64,000 nt of DNA, taken from the NCBI RefSeq assembly GCF_002946835.1, contig NZ_CP026652.1, positions 2,046,001-2,110,000 of the forward strand, in the 5' to 3' direction. The notes below the pieces were generated by a model that saw nothing but the letters and a program-made list of their open reading frames with translations, was not told the origin of the DNA and made no database searches. A program made the position numbers and the translations under genes. The stretch is from Streptomyces dengpaensis (lineage in GTDB: Bacteria; Actinomycetota; Actinomycetes; Streptomycetales; Streptomycetaceae). Shown here piece after piece: positions 1-8,331 of this stretch (within the stretch, counting starts at the first letter, position 1; each line of letters starts with the position of its first letter).

Positions 1-237
1 CTGACCGAGGAGCAGGTCCGTGACCGCGTCCTGGACGCCGTCGCCCAGGAGATCGGGCTCATGCTCGACGAGGGCGTCGTAGCCGAGGCGCAGGACATCG
101 ACCTCTGCCTGATCACCGGTGCGGGGTGGCCCTTCCACCTGGGTGGCATTACGCCGTACCTGGACCGTGAGGGTGTCTCCGAGCGGGTGAACGGGAAGCG
201 GTTCCTGGAGGTTGGGGTGGCTTCCGTCCCGGCGTAA
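1..237 (+). CDS. fadB: 3-hydroxyacyl-CoA dehydrogenase (FadB-type), C-terminal 78 residues, partial
   Basis: The window opens inside this gene. The last 78 residues read through to a TAA and contain the pattern EEVxxR-like helix, then 'DIDLCLITGAGWPFHLGGI' and 'LDREG', which is typical of the C-terminal 3-hydroxyacyl-CoA dehydrogenase domain of fatty-acid oxidation complex alpha subunits. The complete enzyme would combine enoyl-CoA hydratase and NAD-dependent 3-hydroxyacyl-CoA dehydrogenase activity in cytoplasmic beta-oxidation. Only the end is visible, so the hydratase half and active sites cannot be checked. It converges on the gene at 507-1523, and the two share a large palindromic intergenic repeat. 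Confidence 0.8.
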   Translation: MTEEQVRDRVLDAVAQEIGLMLDEGVVAEAQDIDLCLITGAGWPFHLGGITPYLDREGVSERVNGKRFLEVGVASVPA

Positions 238-314
238 GCGCTCCGCTGTGTTTGCCGGTGCCCTGCACGCCCTCGTGGTGTGCGGGGCACCGGCGTCGCT
301 GCCGGACCAGACGT

Positions 315-497
315 TTTCGCCCCCTCCGCCCCTGCCCGTCCCGTACCTGGGGGCTGCCGCCCCCAGACCGCCGCGTCGGCCTGAACGGCCTCGTTCTCAA
401 ACGCCGGAGGGGCTGAAATTCAGCTCCTCCGGCGTTTGAGGAGCGGGGGTCTGGGGGCGGAGCCCCCAAGGGATGGGAAGGGGCGGTGGGGGCGAAA
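315..497. repeat. Large palindromic intergenic repeat with bidirectional terminator core
   Basis: The whole gap between two convergent genes is one imperfect palindrome. The outer arms run from about 315-372 (C-rich, ending in CCGCCCCCAGACC) and 448-497 (its complement). The core at 396-440 is nearly perfect: a 15-bp arm CTCAAACGCCGGAGG, an inner 6-bp arm, and the mirror copies, centred on base 418. This can form a very stable hairpin from either strand and would end transcripts of both flanking genes. Related sequence recurs at 8716-8890, so this is a dispersed element. Confidence 0.8.
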
Positions 498-506
498 CAA
501 TGCTTG

Positions 507-1523
507 TTACACCGGGCGCCACGGCTCCAGGGCAAGCCCCGGTTCGTCCTTGCGGCGCGTCACCAGCAACTCACCCGTAGACGGAGTGAGGCTCGCCGCG
601 ACCACGTGGCCGTTCTCGTCCTCCGCCAGGGACACCAGGGCTTCGGCGGGGAGTTGAGGACCGGACTCCGTCCACCAGGCGCCCGCCGACTCCGACTCCG
701 TCGGAAAAGCGGTGAAGGCCACCCGCCCACTCGCCGAACGCTGGGCGAGCAACGTGCAGTCGAGGCCGTCCAGCAAGCACCGGATGGCCGACACCGGGCC
801 GGGGCCGGCGGCCGCTACGAGGGCGACCGGCTTGGTGCCGGGTCGCCAGGCGCACAGGTCACCCGACGCGTCGGTGAAGAAGACGGTGGTCGACGACGGG
901 GAGGTGGCGAGCGCCCGGAGGGTGCCGGAACGTACCGGCGCTTCCAGGGCCTCCTCCATGACCGGTACCGCGCCCGGCTTCTCCTGGCGCCAGTGCAGGA
1001 TGCCGCCGGGGACGGCCGCGTACAGCTCGACGAGGCCGGACTCCCCCGTCACCGCCGCCAAGTCCTCGTGTACGGCACGCCCCTTGAGGTCGCGCCAAGG
1101 GCCCCAGCCGCCCTTCTCCTTCTGGCCGAGCATGCTCACCCCGCCGCCCTTGTTGCGTACGAAGACATGAGCGCGCCCCTGGGCGTCGACCGTGCAGGCG
1201 GGGTTGCCGGTCCGGCCCCCTGTCCTGTCAGGGTGCCCGATCGGGTCCCAGTCGAGGGCGGCAAGACGCGGCCGGAAGTGCGTCGAGTGGACGAGACCCG
1301 ACTCCTCGCGCACCGTGGGGCGCCAGGAGACGAGATGCGCGTAGCCGTCGGAGCCTTGGCCCACGGCGAGCACGGGATGCAGGCGTTGAGTGCCGCCCAC
1401 GGTGCGCGGAGGATCCCAGAGGCCGCCGGGGCCGCGCTCAGCCCGGCAGCGGACGGCGGCCTCCGACAGCAGGTAAGCACTGAGCCTGCCGTCGCGGCCG
1501 CGTATGAGCCAGTCGCCAATCAC
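507..1523 (-). CDS. Hypothetical protein, probable beta-propeller-like repeats
   Basis: A 338-residue protein with no signal peptide or membrane segment. It is rich in short beta-strand-like stretches with Trp and Gly (for example GGWGPW, ILHWRQE, LCAWRPG) spaced about 45-50 residues apart. That pattern resembles sugar-binding or lectin-type beta-propeller repeats seen in many Streptomyces hypothetical proteins. I do not recognise a catalytic motif and assign no function. The start begins MIGDWLIRGRDGRL. It converges on fadB across the palindromic repeat, and a 90-bp gap separates it from the upstream capsule operon on the same strand. Confidence 0.65.
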   Translation of the reverse strand: MIGDWLIRGRDGRLSAYLLSEAAVRCRAERGPGGLWDPPRTVGGTQRLHPVLAVGQGSDGYAHLVSWRPTVREESGLVHSTHFRPRLAALDWDPIGHPDRTGGRTGNPACTVDAQGRAHVFVRNKGGGVSMLGQKEKGGWGPWRDLKGRAVHEDLAAVTGESGLVELYAAVPGGILHWRQEKPGAVPVMEEALEAPVRSGTLRALATSPSSTTVFFTDASGDLCAWRPGTKPVALVAAAGPGPVSAIRCLLDGLDCTLLAQRSASGRVAFTAFPTESESAGAWWTESGPQLPAEALVSLAEDENGHVVAASLTPSTGELLVTRRKDEPGLALEPWRPV

Positions 1524-1560
1524 CGGTTCACTTTAGTCCGGGGCGGGCCCGTAGCCGAGG

Positions 1561-1605
1561 CCCTCCCCCAAGGTCTTGGCTTCTCTCGGCCAGGGAGTAC
1601 CCCAT
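1561..1605. repeat. Partial copy of a dispersed Streptomyces intergenic repeat
   Basis: The segment starting CCCTCCCCCAAGGTCTTGGC and continuing with TTCTC, a C-rich stretch and GGGAGTACCCC resembles the internal part of the repeat at 8716-8890 (CCCTCCCCCACTCTCGGC, TTCTCC, GGGAGGTACCCCC). It occupies the short gap between the gene ending at 1613 and the start of the gene at 1523, both on the minus strand. Similarity was judged by eye. Confidence 0.5.
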
Positions 1606-1612
1606 CATCCGG

Positions 1613-2674
1613 TCACAGCCGCTTGGCGCTGCGCAGCAGACCGGCGTAGAAGCCGTTGCCGTCGATGCGCGAGGCGCCGCCCTTGTCGCCCATCGTCGGT
1701 CCGTTGACCTCCTTGCGGCTGGAGATGAAGACGCGGTGGCCGTCGGTGTCCAGGCCCAGATACAGGGCGACGTGGTCCATGTGGTTGCCGGTGCGGTGGT
1801 CCATCTTGAAGAAGAGGAGGTCGCCCGGCTGGAGGACGTCGATGTTCTTCGGGCGCGTGTACCAGGGCGCGGGCCCCTGCAGCTTGATGATGTCGACGCC
1901 CACCTTCGAGCGGGCCATGCCGTCGGCGGTGCGCGGCAGACCGTCGCCCGCGGTGTTCGTGGCCATCAGCGGATGGCGGGCGCGGTAGCCCCAGATCATC
2001 CGCATGAAGCCGGAGCAGTCCAGGGCCCGGTAGCGGTCCTGGCGTGCCGGCATGGTGGTGCCGTCGCGGAAGGTGTACGGGATGCCGAGGTAGTCGTAGA
2101 AGTCGTTCTGCTCCAGGCGGTCCACACCGTCCGGCTTGAACGGGCCGAAGACCGCGTCGCCCGCGTACGGGATGCCTTCGTCGTCCTTCTTGACCGGAGC
2201 GCCCTGCACGTACTGGAAGGAGTACGCGAAGATGTCGTCCTCCTGGCTGCCGTAGTACTCCTTGAACCAGTCCTTGAACCACTTCTCCTTCTCGGCGCCC
2301 TTGGTCCACGGCTCGGGCATCAGCCGCACCCAGTCCTCCGTCACCACCTTGGACGTGGTGTTGGCGGACTCGCTGAAGGTGCGGGAGGGGCCGCGCAGGG
2401 TGGCGGTGCGGGCGTTGTCCGTGAAGGTGGCGAGCACCTGGCCCTCGGCGCCGCGCAGCACCGTGCGCTCGGGGTTCTTCAGGCGCTCCCAGGTCTGCTT
2501 GCCGCCCTGCTGTCCGGTGCTGGACTCCAGGTTCGGCTCGTCCGTGACGGCCTGCACCGAAGGCGCCTTGGCCTGCTCGTCCTTGCGCAGTTCAACCGTG
2601 AGGTAGCCGCTGGTGCCGAGCAGCGCGAGGACGGTCACGGCGTGCAGCACGGGGCGCTTCTTCTTGGGGGGCAT
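1613..2674 (-). CDS. NlpC/P60-family hydrolase of the poly-gamma-glutamate operon
   Basis: A 353-residue protein starting MPPKKKRPVLHAVTVLALL, a cationic N-terminus with one signal-anchor or signal-peptide segment (about residues 8-25). The C-terminal third is an NlpC/P60-type papain-like domain: nucleophile Cys220 in LDCSGF and catalytic His301 in MDHVALYLG, with PGDLLFFK between them as is usual. Such enzymes cleave gamma-glutamyl bonds. In Bacillus, PgdS of this fold cuts poly-gamma-glutamate, so a role in releasing, trimming or anchoring the polymer made by PgsBC is a reasonable inference. It occupies the place of the usual CapA/PgsA gene. The start is 17 nt after the pgsC stop. The middle region (about 40-215) is unassigned. 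Confidence 0.75.
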   Translation of the reverse strand: MPPKKKRPVLHAVTVLALLGTSGYLTVELRKDEQAKAPSVQAVTDEPNLESSTGQQGGKQTWERLKNPERTVLRGAEGQVLATFTDNARTATLRGPSRTFSESANTTSKVVTEDWVRLMPEPWTKGAEKEKWFKDWFKEYYGSQEDDIFAYSFQYVQGAPVKKDDEGIPYAGDAVFGPFKPDGVDRLEQNDFYDYLGIPYTFRDGTTMPARQDRYRALDCSGFMRMIWGYRARHPLMATNTAGDGLPRTADGMARSKVGVDIIKLQGPAPWYTRPKNIDVLQPGDLLFFKMDHRTGNHMDHVALYLGLDTDGHRVFISSRKEVNGPTMGDKGGASRIDGNGFYAGLLRSAKRL

Positions 2675-2691
2675 GGGGTCGGCTCCGATGG

Positions 2692-3174
2692 TCAGGCGGA
2701 CGGCATGACGCCGAGGAGGATCCCGGCGGTGAGGACGACATAGGCCATGAGCGTCACCGAGCCGGTGGCCAGCAGGGTGGGACCCTTGGGCTGGCGGACC
2801 AGCTGGTAGGCGATCAGGCCGGGCACGATGAAACCGAGGGTCTGGTTCGCGTACATCAGCGGGAACTCGAGCGACAGCACGATCATCACGGTCGCCTGGA
2901 GGGTCACGCCGAGCAGTACGACCGCGGCGAACAGCCGCTTGCCGTACAGGATCACGAACTTCTGCATCAACAGCGTGCCGACGTACGTCAGCACGGTCAC
3001 GCCGACCACCATGGCCGCGCGCTGGAGGTCCTCGACGAGGGTCAGCGCCAGCCAGCCGGGGGTGATCATTCCGCCGGGCGAGAGGTTGGTCGTCAGATAG
3101 CAGACGAGCGAGAAGAGCAGCCCGATGGCGATGCCGATCGCGGCGATCTCGGGGGTGAGGACGGCGGGGATCAA
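2692..3174 (-). CDS. pgsC: PgsC/CapC-like poly-gamma-glutamate synthase membrane subunit
   Basis: A small integral membrane protein of 160 residues with four to five hydrophobic helices (IAAIGIAIGLLFSLVCYLTT near the start, AVVLLGVTLQATVMIVLSL in the middle). It also has the CapC/PgsC-type phrases 'SPGGMITPGWLAL' and 'PGLIAYQLVRQ'. PgsC forms the polymerase complex with PgsB at the membrane. I place the start at a TTG (3174-3172) because it overlaps the pgsB stop as TTGA and has AGGAGAG about 10 nt upstream; the longer ATG frame to 3201 lacks this. The overlap implies translational coupling to pgsB. Confidence 0.85.
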   Translation of the reverse strand: MIPAVLTPEIAAIGIAIGLLFSLVCYLTTNLSPGGMITPGWLALTLVEDLQRAAMVVGVTVLTYVGTLLMQKFVILYGKRLFAAVVLLGVTLQATVMIVLSLEFPLMYANQTLGFIVPGLIAYQLVRQPKGPTLLATGSVTLMAYVVLTAGILLGVMPSA

Positions 3175-4856
3175 GGGTGCTGCTCTCCTGGGTTCTGCCA
3201 CTGCTGAGAGTCGTCGGCGGGGGGCGCGGGCGGGAGGCGGGGCTCGAACAGGCCGCGGGACTGCGGCCGTTCGCGGTGCTGCGGCGGAGCGGGGTGCTGC
3301 TGCGGAGCGTGATGCTGCGGCGGAGCGTTGTGCTGCGGCGGAGCGTTATGCTGACGGGCCTCGGGGGTCTGGAGGGGAGCCTGGGCCGGCGTCTGGACGG
3401 GAGCCTGGACGGCGGTCGGCCAGGCTTCGTGGGTGCCCTGGGCCGGCCCCGACCGCGGGTCGTACGACTCCTGCGGATACGGCTGCCGCGCACCCCGCTG
3501 CACCGGCACGTGCGGCTGCGGCTGCGGCGCGTACCGCGACTCGTACGCCTCCGAGTACTGCTGGTACGGGTCGAGGCGCGGGGCGTACAGCTGCACCGTC
3601 TCGACGTGCTCGCGGGGCTCGGCCGGCGCCTTCGCCGGTGTGGCGGCGGGGCGGGTCGGGGCGTCGTCGGGGCTGTCGTCGGCCGGGAGTTCGGCCAGGT
3701 GCTCCAGGAGCAGCTCGCCCTGGCCGTGGATGTTGCCGATGGCCACGAGCGAGGAGTCGGGGCCGAGGCGGCCGAGGAGCTGCGCCATGAACTCCTCGGG
3801 GTCACGCCGGTCGCCGCCGAGGTCGACGGCGCGGTCGCGGTACGCGGCCGGGATCGCATCGATGGCGGACTTGGCCGGGTGGCCGATCACGAAGACCTGC
3901 TCGGGGTCGAGCTCGGGGATGATCTCGCCCATCTGGCCGTTGCGTTCGACGCGGTCGGGACGGCAGTTGATGACGACGTTCAGCGGGCGGTGGATGGCGC
4001 CGAGGTCGAGCAGCTGGTTGATGTTCATCAGCGTCGACTCGGGGTCGTTGGCCGCGAAGACGTTGGCGAACCGCAGCTTCTTGTCGTCGTGGGTGAGGTA
4101 CCGCTCGACGGAGAGGACACCGGGGTCCGGCGGGGCGTCGTACATGCCCTGCAGGGCGGTCTGCCTCTCCACGCCCAGGAGTTCGGCGACCTTGAGCGCG
4201 ATGGCCACGTTCTCCTTGAAGGTGAACCAGCTGAAGCCACGCAGCTCCTCGTCGCTGACCGTCTCGGGGTCGGCGTAGATCAGCTCGCAGTCCCGGGCGT
4301 CCGCCTCCTCCTGGAGGATGTGGAAGCGGTCCTTCTCGGCGGTGACGCAGATGCCGCCCTCGGGCATGGAGCGGCACAGGGAGCGCGCCACGTCGTCGAG
4401 GGTCGGGCCCATTTCGGCGAGATGGTCCTCGCGGACGTTGCACAGGACGCCGATCGTGGAGCGGATCAGCTTGGACTGGTTGATCTCCTGGAGGGCCGGC
4501 ATCACGGCCATGCACTCGATGACGAGGGCGTCCGGGTGGTACGCGGCGGCGCGCCGCACGATGCCGATCTGCTCCACGACGTTGGCGATGCCGAACTTGC
4601 GGTAGACCGGCTCCTCCGTCGCGTCGGGGTGGATGAACCGGGCCGCGGTGCCAGTGGTCTTGGCCACGGTGGTCAGCCCGCCGCCGCGCAGGGCGCCCGC
4701 GCACAGCCGGGTGATGGACGACTTGCCGCGGATGCCGTTGACGAGAACGCGGCTGGGGATGCGGTCGAGGTTCACGAAGTGGCGCCGCTGTTCGACGATT
4801 CCGGCGATCAGCAGGATGGCTCCGCACACCACGAGCACGGTGTAGAGGAAGAGCAC
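3171..4856 (-). CDS. pgsB: PgsB/CapB-like poly-gamma-glutamate synthase ATPase/ligase subunit with long C-terminal extension
   Basis: A 561-residue protein. An N-terminal membrane helix (residues 1-22) is followed by a Mur-ligase-like core with the P-loop GIRGKS at 41-46 and the family phrases 'TRLCAGALRGGG', 'IECMAVMP' and 'GVLCNVREDHLAEMGP'. PgsB activates the gamma-carboxylate of glutamate with ATP and extends the polymer. Family members are about 390-400 residues. Here about 160 extra residues rich in Pro, Gln, His and Ala follow, including five degenerate hexapeptides (Q-H-x-A-P-P type, residues 502-531). The start is a GTG 9 nt after the upstream gene's stop. The extension is probably disordered and its role is unknown. 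Confidence 0.88.
   Translation of the reverse strand: MLFLYTVLVVCGAILLIAGIVEQRRHFVNLDRIPSRVLVNGIRGKSSITRLCAGALRGGGLTTVAKTTGTAARFIHPDATEEPVYRKFGIANVVEQIGIVRRAAAYHPDALVIECMAVMPALQEINQSKLIRSTIGVLCNVREDHLAEMGPTLDDVARSLCRSMPEGGICVTAEKDRFHILQEEADARDCELIYADPETVSDEELRGFSWFTFKENVAIALKVAELLGVERQTALQGMYDAPPDPGVLSVERYLTHDDKKLRFANVFAANDPESTLMNINQLLDLGAIHRPLNVVINCRPDRVERNGQMGEIIPELDPEQVFVIGHPAKSAIDAIPAAYRDRAVDLGGDRRDPEEFMAQLLGRLGPDSSLVAIGNIHGQGELLLEHLAELPADDSPDDAPTRPAATPAKAPAEPREHVETVQLYAPRLDPYQQYSEAYESRYAPQPQPHVPVQRGARQPYPQESYDPRSGPAQGTHEAWPTAVQAPVQTPAQAPLQTPEARQHNAPPQHNAPPQHHAPQQHPAPPQHRERPQSRGLFEPRLPPAPPADDSQQWQNPGEQHP
3264..3353 (-). repeat. Coding 18-bp tandem repeat in pgsB (QHNAPP-type hexapeptides)
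   Basis: Five consecutive 18-bp units encode QHNAPP, QHNAPP, QHHAPQ, QHPAPP and QHRERP (pgsB residues 502-531). The first two are nearly identical at the DNA level and later ones are degenerate. The repeat lies in the low-complexity C-terminal tail, outside the enzymatic core, so copy-number change would not break the frame. Confidence 0.8.
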
Positions 4857-4865
4857 GGTCTGGTC

Positions 4866-7091
4866 CTAGTTCCTTCCGACTCCGGCGGGGGTGCGTGTCC
4901 CGCCGTCGCGTCCGCGCCGCTGCTCCTGGAGCTGCTGACGTATGAGTTCCAGGCTGCGGGCGACGGCGCCGACCTCGTCGTGGTGGCGCGGATAGAGCAC
5001 GGTCTTGCGGTCGCCGCCCGCGAGCGCCTCGGCCTGGCGGGCCAGTTCGCGCAACGGGCGTACGACGACGATGTGCAGCCAGCCCAGGCAGGCCGCGGCG
5101 GCGGTCAGGCCGAGGAGTCCGGCGAGCACCGTGCGGTTCTGGAGGCTGTACTCGGGGATGGCGAGCCCGGAGGCGGGCTGCCAGCTGACGACCTTCCACT
5201 GCAGGGACTTGGCCTCGCCACCGCCGGTGAAGGGCGCCACGGCCGCGACGCGCACGGTGCCGCCGGTGCGCTGGACGGTGGCGTACGCGTCCTTCTTGCC
5301 GAGCAGCGGGGTGAGGTGGGAGGGCGCCTTCTGGAAGGCGAGGTAGCCCGCGTCGCCGCCGATGACACGGTTCTCTGCGTCGAGGACCCGGACGTCGCCC
5401 ATGCCCTGGCGGCCGAGGAGCGCATTGAGGAACTCGATGCGGAACTCGGCGACCACGGCGGCCCCGTCGCGTCCGGGTGCCTCGGCGGTCGCGGTGATGA
5501 CGGGCGTCTTGCCGCCCTCGCCGGTCACCTCGACGGACTTCGTGGAGGGGCCCTTGCCCGCCGTGTGGTGCGGGGTGCTCCCCGCCTGGGCGAGGATCGT
5601 GCCGTCGGCGCCGAGGACGTACACCGACTGGTAGCGGTCGTGGTCCTCCACCGTGCGCTCCAGGACGGTCTTCATGTCCTCGGCCGAGGTGCGGTCGCCG
5701 ATCAGCGCGGCGACCGCGGCGAGGTCCGCGTGGCCTTCGTTGAGCGCGCGGCGCACCCGGTCGCTGACGGTGGCGGTACGCGACTTCTGGTCCCGGACGA
5801 TCTGGCTCGGTACGCGTACGGAGTCGTCGGCGCGGTTGAGCACCAGCATCAGCGGCACCGACCAGGCGAGGAGCAGGACGGCGCAGACGGCGAGCAGGGC
5901 GCGGGCGCCGAGTCCCCTGCGGGACGCCGGTGCCTCCGCGTCGGCGGGCGCGCCCTGCAGTTGACGGCGCAGCCGCTCCAGGGCGGCACCGACCCGGGCG
6001 GCCTCACCGGACTTGGGCACGGTCACCGGGCGCGCGAGGTCGCCGCGGGTCAGCCGGCGGCTCTCCAGGAACAGCCGGATCAGCGGGCGTTGCACGGTGC
6101 CGAGCAGCACCATGACGGCGAGTCCGCCGATGACCAGCAGGGCGCCGGCCGCGGCGATACCGAAGGCGGGGCGGGTGAGCTGTGCGGTCCGCTCCTCGAC
6201 GTCGACCTGGGTGACGACGGTGAGGCCGAGGCCGCTGGCCACGGTGGTCTCACCGGCGACGGGCGCGGCGAGGGTGGCGTATCCGCCGACGGTGCGCATG
6301 TCCTGGGCGGCGCCTCCGGTGAGGTGGCCGCTGACGCCCGTGTAGCCGCCCGCGCCGGGCTCCTTGGCGGTGATGGGGTGCTGCTCGGCTTTCTTGGCGG
6401 CGGCCGTGGCGAAGGACTTGAGCTGCTGCTGGGCGCGCTTGGTGTCGAGGTTGCCGTGGCTGCTGAGCACCTGCCCGGTGGAGTCGACGACGCCGATGGC
6501 GCGGCCGTCGGCCAGGCTCACTCCGGGGAAGGTCAGGCTGCTGGAGGCGACCAGGAGCTGCTGCGGCTTCCCCTCCCAGGACAGCACGGCGAGGATGACC
6601 AGGCGGGTCTGGCCGTTGTCCATGCGCACCATGCGCGGGGCCAGGCCGTCCTTCGCGGAGAGCTTGCTCCGGTCGATCGCGGTCAGCGGCACGTTCTCGC
6701 CGCGTGCGGCGAGCAGGTTGCCCGACTTGATCTCGACGACGGCAGTGCCGCGCCACTTCTGGTAGACGTTGCCGATCTTGTCCAGGACGGTGTCGGCGGA
6801 GACGGGCTGTCCCTCGTTGAAGAGGGTGGCCGTGTTGGTGAGGTCCCTGATCGACTCGTCGAGCGAGGTCCGCAGGGCGACGGCGCCGTCCTCGGCGACG
6901 TACTGCTGCGAGGTCAGGACGGCCTTCGGGACCAGGACGCCGGCCGGTTTGCCGAGGGTGAGAGCGGTGATACCCGCGAGCGTGAGCAGCAGAACGGACA
7001 AGACAGCTATGGGTGGACGTATCCCACCAATCAGGGACATGTCGGCCCTTCGACGGACCTTGTGCCGCCGCTTCGGCGCCGCAGCGGCCAA
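4866..7091 (-). CDS. Membrane protein with two Cache-type sensor plus HAMP modules, no output domain
   Basis: A 741-residue protein with a duplicated architecture. Part one has TM helix about 27-47, extracytoplasmic Cache-like domain about 50-300, TM about 303-325 (AAAGALLVIGGLAVMVLLG), and HAMP-like region about 326-370. Part two has TM about 397-420, a second Cache-like domain, TM near 655, and a final HAMP-like segment with 'VVRPLRELARQAEALAGGD'. No kinase, cyclase or methyl-acceptor domain follows. It is the first gene of the capsule operon, so it may sense or regulate polymer assembly; that is inference. The start is a TTG at 7091 with AGAGGAG 7 nt upstream. Its stop lies 9 nt before pgsB. 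Confidence 0.75.
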   Translation of the reverse strand: MAAAAPKRRHKVRRRADMSLIGGIRPPIAVLSVLLLTLAGITALTLGKPAGVLVPKAVLTSQQYVAEDGAVALRTSLDESIRDLTNTATLFNEGQPVSADTVLDKIGNVYQKWRGTAVVEIKSGNLLAARGENVPLTAIDRSKLSAKDGLAPRMVRMDNGQTRLVILAVLSWEGKPQQLLVASSSLTFPGVSLADGRAIGVVDSTGQVLSSHGNLDTKRAQQQLKSFATAAAKKAEQHPITAKEPGAGGYTGVSGHLTGGAAQDMRTVGGYATLAAPVAGETTVASGLGLTVVTQVDVEERTAQLTRPAFGIAAAGALLVIGGLAVMVLLGTVQRPLIRLFLESRRLTRGDLARPVTVPKSGEAARVGAALERLRRQLQGAPADAEAPASRRGLGARALLAVCAVLLLAWSVPLMLVLNRADDSVRVPSQIVRDQKSRTATVSDRVRRALNEGHADLAAVAALIGDRTSAEDMKTVLERTVEDHDRYQSVYVLGADGTILAQAGSTPHHTAGKGPSTKSVEVTGEGGKTPVITATAEAPGRDGAAVVAEFRIEFLNALLGRQGMGDVRVLDAENRVIGGDAGYLAFQKAPSHLTPLLGKKDAYATVQRTGGTVRVAAVAPFTGGGEAKSLQWKVVSWQPASGLAIPEYSLQNRTVLAGLLGLTAAAACLGWLHIVVVRPLRELARQAEALAGGDRKTVLYPRHHDEVGAVARSLELIRQQLQEQRRGRDGGTRTPAGVGRN

Positions 7092-7328
7092 CGGGGGGCT
7101 CCTCTCACGCAGTTACAGACGGCGCGGGCACGCCAAGGAAGGCACCGCACGCCTCAGAGGGCACACGGGTGCCACTCGGTCTGGTCAGACAAGTAATGAA
7201 GCCAAAGGGTTGCACATGTTGAAGAAACAGATAGGAAATCTGCTTGTGTCCGATCACGACCGGGCATACGGAACGCTTCATACCCCGCGTGAGCCTGGTC
7301 CCGCCCTGTGACTATCTTGTGTGCGGCC

Positions 7329-8327
7329 ATGGGTACGAGAGTGAACCGAGCGAAAACGATCAGCGTCACGGCGGCGATCGTGATCCTCGGCGTACTCGCC
7401 GCCGGGCTCACCGCATACGGTTTCGGCCGCGCGAGCCAGTCACGCGGGGGCGACACCCCGGCCCCGGAACAGACCGCCGCCACCGCTCCCGCGGGCGTCC
7501 GCCTGGAGCGGCGGATCACCGACTTCACCGCCGGGTTCGACGAGGACTCCGGGTACCGCGAGCCGCGCCGCGCCGAGCGGCGGGCGGTCGCCGACGCCGT
7601 GGGCCAGATCCTCGACGGCCACCCCGACCGCGCCCGCGGCCTCCTCTCCGACGTCGACTTCCAGCTGCGTACGCTCACGGACTCCACGACCGGACGCCGG
7701 TACGCGGAGCTGTCCGACCGCACGGAGGAGAGCCCCGCGCCGCGTGGCTGGGGCCGCGTCTACATCGACCTGTCCGCGCCGGTCCGCTGGTCCGCGCAGG
7801 TGCCGCACCCCGTCGCCGACGCGGAGACCGAACGGCTCGGCGCGCGGGTGCTGCTCGGCTCGCCCGGCGGGGTGCTCGTGCTCGCGGGCGCGCACCGCAG
7901 GGCCGGGGAGGGCGACGCCGCCGACATGGCGCACCGGCGCGACTCCGTCTTCGACGCCGTGTGCGACGAACTGGCCGAGCGGGGACTGCCCGGCATCCAG
8001 CTGCACGGCTTCGCCGACGACTCCGCTCCCGGCCACGATGCCGTCGCCTCCGCGGGCAGCGGCACGGAGGGTCGCGCCGACGGGCGCCGGCTCGCCGCCG
8101 CGCTCGGGGCGCGGGACTTCGCGGTGTGCCGCGCCTGGGTGCGCTCCTGCCCCCTGGAGGGCCAGGACAACGTCCAGGGGCGCAAGGCCGCCGCGGAGCG
8201 GGTGCCGTTCCTGCATGTCGAGCTCGCGCGGTCCGTGCGGACGAGCGATGCGCGGGTCGCGGAGGCTGCCTCCGCGGTCCGCGCGGTCACCTCGCGGTGG
8301 GCGAGCGCGACTTCCGTGCGACCCTGA
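7329..8327 (+). CDS. Membrane-anchored hypothetical protein
   Basis: A 332-residue protein beginning MGTRVNRAKTI with one N-terminal transmembrane helix (about residues 9-30, AAIVILGVLAAGLTAYGFG), then a soluble, presumably extracytoplasmic domain rich in Arg, Asp and Glu. I do not recognise the domain. The ATG at 7329 is preferred over the upstream in-frame ATG at 7308 because it directly precedes the basic-plus-hydrophobic anchor. It is divergent from the capsule operon (237-bp shared gap) and followed 4 nt later by a NYN-domain gene, so the two are probably cotranscribed. Confidence 0.6.
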   Translation: MGTRVNRAKTISVTAAIVILGVLAAGLTAYGFGRASQSRGGDTPAPEQTAATAPAGVRLERRITDFTAGFDEDSGYREPRRAERRAVADAVGQILDGHPDRARGLLSDVDFQLRTLTDSTTGRRYAELSDRTEESPAPRGWGRVYIDLSAPVRWSAQVPHPVADAETERLGARVLLGSPGGVLVLAGAHRRAGEGDAADMAHRRDSVFDAVCDELAERGLPGIQLHGFADDSAPGHDAVASAGSGTEGRADGRRLAAALGARDFAVCRAWVRSCPLEGQDNVQGRKAAAERVPFLHVELARSVRTSDARVAEAASAVRAVTSRWASATSVRP

Positions 8328-8331
8328 TGCC

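Noticed and set aside
3177..7196. A very long open frame on the plus strand opposite the capsule operon
   Set aside because: High-GC DNA leaves antisense frames open; the product is Gly/Val/Arg-rich, and the minus-strand genes have clear domains and Shine-Dalgarno starts.
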